DNA of 7,692 bases from Flavobacteriaceae bacterium. Its GTDB lineage: Bacteria > Bacteroidota > Bacteroidia > Flavobacteriales > Flavobacteriaceae. Each line of letters starts with the position of its first letter. Within the stretch, counting starts at the first letter, position 1. Below are positions 1 to 5,635 of this stretch, one piece after another. The stretch lies in NCBI GenBank assembly GCA_013003145.1, contig JABDLH010000081.1, positions 1 to 7,692 on the forward strand. Reading direction: 5' to 3'. Position numbers and translations under genes: made by a program. The notes beneath the pieces were generated by a model. It saw only the letters and a program-made list of their open reading frames with translations, searched no databases and was not told the DNA's origin.

Positions 1-487
1 CATCAGGAAGAAGGTTCTTTCCTTTGGCAACGATCACTCCGAGTCCCGGGCTGGCATCGATGACATAGTCATATCCCTGTGCCGCTGCAACTCTTTCTAT
101 AGCTGCTTTGGCTTTCTTAGAGATAGGCTCAAAAAGCTCGGCTTGTTTCTTCTGTAATTCCTGCTGAGCTGCTTGCTGAGCTTCACCGATATTCTTTTCA
201 AATCCCTGAAGTTCCTGGGCTCTCTTCTGGTTTTCCTCTTCAGATTTAGCTGCGGCTTCGTTCTGGTACTGGGTGAATTTATTCTTCAACTCCGTCATGG
301 AAGATTCGATATCTGCCCTGTACGTTTCCTGCAGCTTCTTAAGCTCTCCTTGTGCCGCCTTCATTTCTGGCATAGCTGACAACAGTTCGTTGACATTGAT
401 ATGCGCAACCTTACTTTGGGCATTTACAAAACCTGTAGCGGCTACAAAAAACAATAGAACTGCTGCTACTTTCATTACGTGTTTCAT
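1..487 (-). CDS. ompH: OmpH/Skp-family periplasmic chaperone, canonical short form (3' end cut by window edge)
   Basis: This gene encodes a Skp-like holdase that should bind unfolded outer-membrane proteins in the periplasm and pass them to BamA. Reading from the ATG at 487 gives 162 complete codons without a stop before the edge. Family members are usually about 165-175 residues, so only a few residues are missing. Residues 1-23 form a signal peptide (MKHVMK, then a hydrophobic stretch ending VNA before Q24). Next comes the OmpH opening KVAHINVNELL. A long Gln/Lys/Glu/Ala-rich helical region (about 45-125) corresponds to the Skp tentacles. The C-terminal part, with YDYVIDAS and GVIVAKGKNLLPD, closes the body domain. 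It lies 39 bases after the upstream OmpH gene and is probably co-transcribed with it. The leader is A-rich with no Shine-Dalgarno site. A second in-frame ATG at codon 5 is possible but would shorten the basic n-region. Family assignment is firm; client specificity is unknown. Confidence 0.93.
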   Translation of the reverse strand, partial: MKHVMKVAAVLLFFVAATGFVNAQSKVAHINVNELLSAMPEMKAAQGELKKLQETYRADIESSMTELKNKFTQYQNEAAAKSEEENQKRAQELQGFEKNIGEAQQAAQQELQKKQAELFEPISKKAKAAIERVAAAQGYDYVIDASPGLGVIVAKGKNLLPD

Positions 488-526
488 GATTTCTAGTTTA
501 CTATTTGAGTGTTAATTTTAAGATTT

Positions 527-1360
527 TCAGTTTGGGTCTTTCGTTGTTGTACTATCTGTTTCCACGTTGTTCCTTTCGGCTTCCCGTGCTTTGATCCTGG
601 CTTCCCGTTCTTCCAGTAATTTTTTCCTTCGCTCTTCGTAGGCCTTTTTGCGTTCCTCCCGGATCCGCTGTTGTTCGGCCCGCCTGTCTTCAACGGTCTT
701 GGCCCTGGCTTCTGCGGCCTGTTCCGCGCGGTCCTGCCTCTCCTGCAGCGCCTCGCTTACTTCTTCCTCTTCATCCTCTGCTTCCAGGTCTGCAATCCGC
801 TTGGGATCTATTTTCTTTTCCTTAGGCTTGCTCACCTTCCTGGTACGGGCAATTCCGCGTAGTACCAAGTCACTGATATCGTGCCTTTTTTCGGAGTACA
901 ACATTACAACATCCGCAGATTTATCAAAAATAAAATCATACTTTTTATTGGCTCCGATCTGCTGTACTTCGTTGAATACCTGGTCCTGTATCGGCTGTAT
1001 CAACATCCGTTTCTGGAGTACCAGGTCTCCCTGTGGTCCAAAGCGGTCTTGTTGGTAATCCAGCAACTCCTTTTCCAGTATCTGTATCTCTTCTTCCCGC
1101 TCTGTGATCAGCTCGTCCGTCAACAGCACTTTCTCGGCCATCAGGTCTTTCTTCATCTGCTCCACAACGTTGCGTTGTTCCTCGATCTCCAGTTTCCATT
1201 TCTGGACCTTCTTGGCCAGTTGTTCATTGGCTTCGCGATACTCTTCTACGTTCTCAAGGATATACTCCATGTCTACGTAGCCGATACGAACACCCCTCTG
1301 TGCCATCGCGTAGAACGAGAGAAAAATCAGCAGGTATGTCAGAAGAACTTTTTGTTTCAT
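527..1360 (-). CDS. OmpH/Skp-family protein with long charged C-terminal tail
   Basis: This is a 277-residue OmpH-family protein, probably a periplasmic chaperone for outer-membrane proteins. Residues 1-20 are a signal peptide ending YAMA before Q21. The OmpH domain spans about 24-171: it opens RIGYVDMEYILENV, continues as a Glu/Lys-rich coiled coil (about 38-105), and ends with NKKYDFIFDKSADVVMLY and DISDLVLRGI. Residues about 172-277 form an extra tail not found in classical Skp. It is very rich in Glu, Arg, Lys and Ala (for example EAEDEEEE and EERRKKLLEERE), probably helical, and ends in a Ser/Thr/Asp-rich tip. The family is normally 160-180 residues, so the tail adds over 100. The gene follows bamA after 97 bases and precedes a second, short OmpH gene. 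The start is the first ATG before the signal peptide. Family assignment is firm; the tail's function is unknown. Confidence 0.92.
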   Translation of the reverse strand: MKQKVLLTYLLIFLSFYAMAQRGVRIGYVDMEYILENVEEYREANEQLAKKVQKWKLEIEEQRNVVEQMKKDLMAEKVLLTDELITEREEEIQILEKELLDYQQDRFGPQGDLVLQKRMLIQPIQDQVFNEVQQIGANKKYDFIFDKSADVVMLYSEKRHDISDLVLRGIARTRKVSKPKEKKIDPKRIADLEAEDEEEEVSEALQERQDRAEQAAEARAKTVEDRRAEQQRIREERKKAYEERRKKLLEEREARIKAREAERNNVETDSTTTKDPN

Positions 1361-1380
1361 CTCTGAATTCTTTTAGTACA

Positions 1381-1403
1381 TAGAAAATATCGTGCCAAAA
1401 ATA
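1381..1403 (-). promoter_or_regulatory. Possible internal promoter before the OmpH pair (sigma-54-like, or -7-like)
   Basis: Two readings overlap here. (a) On the minus strand TGGCACG (1397-1391), four bases, then TTTCT (1386-1382) matches the sigma-54 consensus TGGCACG-N4-TTGCW with correct GG-to-GC spacing. The only mismatch is the -13 G, which is T. This would put +1 near 1371 and leave a leader of about 10 bases. (b) TATTTTTG (1403-1396) matches the Bacteroidota -7 box TAnnTTTG, but no TTG lies 19 bases upstream, where the sequence is AGG. An AT-rich tract with the 10-base palindrome ATTTATAAAT (1410-1419) lies just upstream. A 97-base gap in an otherwise tight gene group fits a second promoter. 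Which factor uses it, if any, is inference. Confidence 0.4.
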
Positions 1404-1457
1404 GTATTTATTTATAAATGAGCCTGTTAAGGTTTTTCGCCCCGGCCATATTCAGCA

Positions 1458-4079
1458 TCAGAACTGCTGTCCTATGATAAAGTGCGTCTGCCATCCACTA
1501 GGACCTGATCCCGTGGACTGTGGCCTAAGGTCTTCATCAAAGCCGTATCCGAAATCGATTCCCAATAATCCAAAGGCTGGCATAAATATCCTTAAGCCTA
1601 CCCCGGCCGATCTTTTAATCAGGAACGGATTAAACTCCTGAAAATTGTTGAACGAATTTCCGGCCTCTGTAAATACCAGTCCGTAAATAGATGCTGACGG
1701 CTTTAATGTAAGTGGGTAACGCAGTTCCAGGGAGTACTTATTGTATACGATCCCTCCTTCTTGCTGACCGGTCAAGGGATCCACGGGGGTAAGGGAATTG
1801 TTTTCATATCCCCTTAGCTGTATCGTCTCACGCCCGTCCAGGGTAAAGTTCCGTCCAAGACCGTCTCCCCCGAGGAAGAAACGCTCAAAAGGTACTTTTC
1901 CGACATCGCTGTTGTAGTTCCCCAGGAAGCCGAATTCCACATTGGTCCTCAATACCAGTTTATCAACCAGCCTGGTGTACCAATCCCCGCTGAACTTCAC
2001 CTTGTAGTATTCCAGCCAGTTGAATCGTTCCTGGTCAATTGTCTCAAGTTCGTTGCTTTCTGCTTCGGTAAGGGTTAGCCCTTGCTGCTGCCTTTCTAAC
2101 TGCAACGCACTGAGTTCTTCGCTGCGATCCTTAAGTGCGGCAAAATCCTTGTCACTGAAAAGGGAATATGGCGGTGTAAATTTAGCCGTGATCTCGAAAT
2201 TAGATCCCGTGATCGGGTAGATACGCCCGGGTCCGGCTGAACTCCTGGAGATACCAAAAGTATAAGCCAGGGAGTTGGACTTCCCGTTTCCGAAGTTGAA
2301 CAGACCGGAACGGTAATTCTGGAAATCGTATAACTGGTAGCCCACCGAATGGGATACGGTAAAGAAATCATCAGGCCATTGTACTCGTTTTGCAAGCCCT
2401 AAGGAGATCCCTGAAATAGAGAACTGCTGATCCTTGTTTACTTCAATACGCCCACTGTTACTATACGAGGCAAGGAATTGTTGTGTACGGGACAGGGACA
2501 TATTGAACCGAACCGGTTTCTTTCCTCCCAACCACGGTTCAGAGAAATTAAGACTGTAGACCCGGAAGGTACGGCTGGCCTGCAGTCGCAGGGCAAAGGT
2601 CTGCCCGTCTCCCATGGGCACCGGCTTATAGGCCTCCCCGTTGAATAAGTTCTGTATGGAGAAGTTACTGAACGAAAGCCCTAGGGTTCCGATAAATCCT
2701 CCTCCACCGTATCCACCTTGCAACTCGATCTGGCTGGAGCCCGATTCTACTAAGCTATAAGCCAGGTCTACGGTACCGGAATTAGGATCGGCATTCTGTA
2801 TATCGGGCTTGATCTGTTCCGCATCAAAGAAACCGAGTTGCCCCAGTTCCCGCACAGAACGTATAATATTGTCTTTGCTGTATTTCTGGCCGGGACGGGT
2901 CCTCAGTTCCCGGAAGATGACATGGTCATTGGTCTTGTCGTTCCCGGTCACGGTGACGTGGTTCAGGAAAGTCTCTTTACCTTCGATGATACGGATCTCA
3001 AAGTCGATGGTATCATTAGCCGCAGAAACCTCGACCGGGTTGATCTGTGAGAACAGGTACCCATTGTTCTGGTAGAGGTTGGTCAGGTCTTCCCCATCCG
3101 GCTTGGAGTCATCGGCAATACGTTTACGAAGCAGCACCCCGTTATAAGTGGCTCCTTGTTTAATCCCGAGCACCTGGCTGAGCTGGCGGTCCGTATACAC
3201 GGTATTCCCTACAAAGTCGATTTCCCCGAAATAATATTTATCTCCCTCTTCTACATTGATCTTTACATCGATCAGGTTTTCATTCACCTTAATAATGGTA
3301 TCTGAAAGTACCCGGGCATCCCGGTAACCATTCTCGGCATATTTATCGATCAGGGAAGTAAGGTCTTCCTCGAAATCGTCCCCGATGTATTTGGATTTCT
3401 TCCAGAAACGGCCAAATTGTTTTTCCTTGGTATTCTTAAGCGACTTCCTGAGGCGCTTATCGGACAACTCTTCGTTTCCTTCAATAATAATGTCACGGAT
3501 CTTTACCTTCTCACCTTTGTCTACATTGATGAGCATGCGTTCCGTATTGGTATCCACCGTGTCTTTAGCCGTGATGATATTTACCTTGGTGTTCAGGTAA
3601 CCCTGTTTACGGTACTTGTTCTGCAGGTAATTTTTGGTATTGGCTATAAGGCTCTTGGTGATCTTTTTACCTTTCTTTAAGTCGGTATCGTCAATGATCT
3701 CATCGGTCTTCCGCTGTTTGACACCATTGATGGTCACCGCGGAAAGTGTAGGACGCTCCTCGATCTGCAGTTCCAGGAACACCTGGTCTCCCTGCACATC
3801 TGTGATGTAGAAAGCGATATCGGAGAACAATTCCAGCCCCCATAATTTTTTGATCACTTCACTGATCTTATCCCCCGGAAGGGTGATGGGTTCTCCCACA
3901 CGCAAGCCGGTATAGGTTTTCACGGTCTGCTCGTTGTAGCTCTGCAGCCCGGTCACTTCGAGGCCACCAAGGATATATTTCTTACCGTCCTCATAGGAAG
4001 TCTCCTGGGCGTATGTGAAGGTCGTAATTAAGAGGAGTAATAGGGTAATGAAGTGTTCAAGTGATATGTACTTAGTCAT
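1458..4079 (-). CDS. bamA: Outer membrane protein assembly factor BamA (Omp85)
   Basis: BamA is the central, essential component that folds and inserts beta-barrel proteins into the outer membrane. I start it at the ATG at 4079 (873 residues), 4 bases after the uppS stop. The longer reading to 4112 would begin at TTG, overlap uppS by 29 bases and put a polar stretch before the signal peptide. Residues 1-24 are the signal peptide (Leu-rich core, TYA before Q25). Five POTRA domains follow at about 35-110, 111-191, 192-281, 282-369 and 370-446, with typical glycine signatures such as TINGV, IIEGNEELS and VTVTGN. The C-terminal barrel (about 447-873) carries the loop-6 motif LRGY at 755-758 (bases 1806-1817), the preceding FERFFLGGDG, and ends with Phe as outer-membrane barrels do. 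A charged helical insert lies at about 642-688. The two OmpH chaperone genes follow and uppS and porG precede it. Confidence 0.97.
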   Translation of the reverse strand: MTKYISLEHFITLLLLLITTFTYAQETSYEDGKKYILGGLEVTGLQSYNEQTVKTYTGLRVGEPITLPGDKISEVIKKLWGLELFSDIAFYITDVQGDQVFLELQIEERPTLSAVTINGVKQRKTDEIIDDTDLKKGKKITKSLIANTKNYLQNKYRKQGYLNTKVNIITAKDTVDTNTERMLINVDKGEKVKIRDIIIEGNEELSDKRLRKSLKNTKEKQFGRFWKKSKYIGDDFEEDLTSLIDKYAENGYRDARVLSDTIIKVNENLIDVKINVEEGDKYYFGEIDFVGNTVYTDRQLSQVLGIKQGATYNGVLLRKRIADDSKPDGEDLTNLYQNNGYLFSQINPVEVSAANDTIDFEIRIIEGKETFLNHVTVTGNDKTNDHVIFRELRTRPGQKYSKDNIIRSVRELGQLGFFDAEQIKPDIQNADPNSGTVDLAYSLVESGSSQIELQGGYGGGGFIGTLGLSFSNFSIQNLFNGEAYKPVPMGDGQTFALRLQASRTFRVYSLNFSEPWLGGKKPVRFNMSLSRTQQFLASYSNSGRIEVNKDQQFSISGISLGLAKRVQWPDDFFTVSHSVGYQLYDFQNYRSGLFNFGNGKSNSLAYTFGISRSSAGPGRIYPITGSNFEITAKFTPPYSLFSDKDFAALKDRSEELSALQLERQQQGLTLTEAESNELETIDQERFNWLEYYKVKFSGDWYTRLVDKLVLRTNVEFGFLGNYNSDVGKVPFERFFLGGDGLGRNFTLDGRETIQLRGYENNSLTPVDPLTGQQEGGIVYNKYSLELRYPLTLKPSASIYGLVFTEAGNSFNNFQEFNPFLIKRSAGVGLRIFMPAFGLLGIDFGYGFDEDLRPQSTGSGPSGWQTHFIIGQQF

Positions 4080-4083
4080 ACCG

Positions 4084-4824
4084 CTAGATGAGTTGTTCGC
4101 TTGTTTTTCCAAATCTTCGTTCTCTGTTCTGGTAATTTATAATTGCCGCTACCAAATGTTGCTCATCAAAATCGGGCCAAAATACATCAATAAAGTATAA
4201 CTCGGCATAGGCAATCTGCCACAGTAAAAAATTGCTGATCCGGTGCTCTCCACTGGTACGAATAAGCAGGTCTACGTCTGGTAAATTGTGCGTGTAAAGA
4301 TGAGTATTTATAATTGTTTCATCAATGTTTTCGGGCGAAATTATATTATTTTTAACTTTGGTACTAATTTGCTGAACGGCCTGTTTAATCTCTTCCCGGG
4401 CACCATAGCTCAGGGCAAGGGTGAGGGTCATGGCGCTGTTCCCTGAGGTCTTATCGATCACCTCCTGCAGTTCCTTCCTGGCTTTCTTAGGAAGGGCATC
4501 CATATTCCCGATAGCATTCAGCTTTATGTTATTCTTATGCAGCGTTTTAAGTTCTTTCTTAAGCGATGACACCAGTAGTTTCATCAGGGTATCCACTTCA
4601 ATTTTAGGACGGTTCCAGTTCTCGGTGGAGAAGGCATAAAGCGTAAGGTAGTCTATCCCGATCTTGGCACAATTCTCAACGGTCCTACGCACGGCATTAA
4701 CCCCGTTCTCATGGCCAAAAATGCGCATCTTCCCCTGTTGTTTTGCCCATCGACCATTGCCATCCATAATGATGGCCAAGTGCTTGGGTAAACGTTCTCC
4801 GGAGATGTCTTCAATTTTATTCAT
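4084..4824 (-). CDS. uppS: Isoprenyl transferase, undecaprenyl diphosphate synthase (cis-type)
   Basis: This cytoplasmic, membrane-associated enzyme adds isopentenyl units in cis to farnesyl diphosphate. The product is undecaprenyl diphosphate, the lipid carrier for peptidoglycan and surface polysaccharide precursors. At 246 residues it has the usual family length. Visible signatures are the catalytic P-loop-like MDGNGRWA with Asp21, the YAFSTENWNRP segment at 63-73, and the C-terminal hallmark RTSGEHR followed by SNFLLWQ (189-203), whose Arg residues bind the isopentenyl diphosphate phosphates. The final NRERRFG is also typical. The ATG at 4824 lies 9 bases after the porG stop, and bamA begins 4 bases after the uppS stop, which suggests translational coupling. 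No other prenyltransferase fits: the trans-type DDxxD motif is absent. The assignment is firm; product chain length is inferred from the family. Confidence 0.97.
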   Translation of the reverse strand: MNKIEDISGERLPKHLAIIMDGNGRWAKQQGKMRIFGHENGVNAVRRTVENCAKIGIDYLTLYAFSTENWNRPKIEVDTLMKLLVSSLKKELKTLHKNNIKLNAIGNMDALPKKARKELQEVIDKTSGNSAMTLTLALSYGAREEIKQAVQQISTKVKNNIISPENIDETIINTHLYTHNLPDVDLLIRTSGEHRISNFLLWQIAYAELYFIDVFWPDFDEQHLVAAIINYQNRERRFGKTSEQLI

Positions 4825-4833
4825 GCCTATTTG

Positions 4834-5520
4834 CTACTCAAAACAGTCCCTGCAGGGTTTCCTGCCAAAGGTATAAGTTACAGTAATTCCAGAAAAGACG
4901 TACCAGTCGTCACTAAATATATTACCGAACCTAAACTGCTCAAAATTAGATCCTTCGGGATTGCTCCCGTCCAGGTTATCCGTAAAAGTATACCTGGCGC
5001 CTATCTCTGCCCCGACGATGATAAATTGGTTCAGCCTGCTCTTGGCACCAACGGTCATAGGGATAGAAAAGGCCCCGTCTTTCTGGTTGATGTCCCGGAA
5101 TTGCCCGGTATCAAAATAATGATAACCGTATCGAAAATACGTCAGCCCGGTATACAGGTATGGCGTAAATGCAGGCCCCAATTTATGAAGATTGTACTCC
5201 ACGAAATTAAACTCGAGCCCCGCCGAAGCTTCCAATACATTATTATCGACCACGTATCCCCGCTGTTGACGGGCAAATTGGTCAGACTTGGCGTCATCCA
5301 TGGTGAATGAACCATAGATAAGGCTAGCCCTCCAGGCGTACCGTTTGCTCTTATTCCACTTAAAGATCCCGCCAAAGGCAGGGCCGTTAGGTAAAATAAA
5401 ATTTGTCCTGCCCACTTCTCCAATGGCATTGGCCCCGCCACCAAACAGCCCAACCTCGTAGGTCTGCGCGCTAGCGGCAGTCATTACCATCATCAAAAAG
5501 AGAACAATGAGCTTCTTCAT
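4834..5520 (-). CDS. porG: PorG-like outer membrane beta-barrel protein (DUF6089), type IX secretion
   Basis: This 228-residue protein is a small outer-membrane beta-barrel resembling the DUF6089/PorG family. In Porphyromonas gingivalis PorG associates with the PorK/PorN ring of the type IX secretion system. I start at the ATG at 5520; the TTG immediately upstream (5523) adds nothing useful. Residues 1-18 are a signal peptide (MKK, hydrophobic core, ASA before Q19). The opening YEVGLFGGGANAIGEVG is typical of the family. Alternating aromatic and hydrophobic stretches such as YTGLTYFRYGYHYF and the near-terminal VFSGITVTYTFG look like beta strands. The only two cysteines are at 223 and 226, in the C-terminal PCRDC. 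It is the first gene after a good promoter and is followed by uppS and bamA, as I recall around the P. gingivalis porG locus. The barrel call is strong; a T9SS role is inferred from family and context. Confidence 0.85.
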   Translation of the reverse strand: MKKLIVLFLMMVMTAASAQTYEVGLFGGGANAIGEVGRTNFILPNGPAFGGIFKWNKSKRYAWRASLIYGSFTMDDAKSDQFARQQRGYVVDNNVLEASAGLEFNFVEYNLHKLGPAFTPYLYTGLTYFRYGYHYFDTGQFRDINQKDGAFSIPMTVGAKSRLNQFIIVGAEIGARYTFTDNLDGSNPEGSNFEQFRFGNIFSDDWYVFSGITVTYTFGRKPCRDCFE

Positions 5521-5530
5521 CAATCGTCAA

Positions 5531-5567
5531 AAGGGTGCAAATATAATATTTTCAGGCAAGGGTGCAA
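5531..5567. repeat. 10-base direct repeat AAGGGTGCAA overlying the porG promoter
   Basis: AAGGGTGCAA occurs exactly at 5531-5540 and at 5558-5567 (plus strand), 27 bases start to start. One copy overlaps the -7 box and the other the -33 box of the predicted porG promoter. It may be an operator pair or partly reflect shared TTG promoter bases. The repeat is seen directly; its role is unknown. Confidence 0.6.
5538..5567 (-). promoter_or_regulatory. Bacteroidota-type promoter for porG-uppS-bamA-ompH group
   Basis: On the minus strand TATATTTG (5545-5538) matches the Bacteroidota -7 box TAnnTTTG exactly. A TTG at 5567-5565 lies 19 bases upstream, the usual place of the -33 element. Transcription would start around 5532, leaving a leader of roughly a dozen bases before the porG ATG at 5520. 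The 10-base sequence TTGCACCCTT occurs twice here, once starting at the -33 TTG (5567-5558) and once at the end of the -7 box (5540-5531). The consensus comes from published Bacteroides and Flavobacterium work; activity here is inferred. Confidence 0.65.
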
Positions 5568-5583
5568 CCGGCATTCCGGCCTT

Positions 5584-5611
5584 GCTTCCTGTTTGCTAAA
5601 CAGCAATAAGC
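5584..5611 (-). other. Stem-loop after nadK, no U-tract
   Basis: In the minus-strand transcript CUGUUU and AAACAG (5603-5598 and 5594-5589) pair around a 3-base AGC loop. An outer GCUU/AAGC pairing (5611-5608 and 5587-5584) lies beyond a small asymmetric internal loop. It sits 25 bases after the nadK stop and upstream of the porG promoter, where an end to the cbs-nadK transcript would make sense. No run of T follows it, so it is not a standard intrinsic terminator. It may instead be a 3'-end stabilising hairpin or chance pairing. Confidence 0.35.
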
Positions 5612-5635
5612 TCTAATTATTGTTTTGAAAAGCAC

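Noticed and set aside
648..1058. Plus-strand Ser/Cys-rich open frame of 136 codons
   Set aside because: It is antisense to the Glu/Arg-rich OmpH tail; GAG/GAA-rich codons read backwards give Ser/Leu/Phe runs and few stops.
881..1366. Plus-strand open frame of 161 codons opposite the OmpH gene
   Set aside because: It is wholly antisense to a clear OmpH domain and signal peptide, the product is an unstructured Phe/Leu-rich string without family signatures, and it arises from the skewed codon content of the coiled coil.
1426..1457. Possible terminator after bamA
   Set aside because: The only pairing is a 3-base stem (CCT/AGG); the A/T run nearby is on the wrong side and in the wrong orientation for an intrinsic terminator.
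2809..3680. Several plus-strand open frames inside bamA
   Set aside because: All lie opposite POTRA-domain coding sequence that is intact end to end, with no promoter or domain support.
4848..4857. Perfect palindrome CCCTGCAGGG near the end of porG
   Set aside because: It encodes the Cys-Arg-Asp end of PorG; as RNA it could form only a 3-pair stem, no T-run follows, and uppS starts close by, so neither a terminator nor an operator is supported.
4831..5310. Plus-strand open frame of 159 codons opposite porG
   Set aside because: The minus strand carries a full barrel protein with signal peptide in an operon; the antisense product has no recognisable domain.
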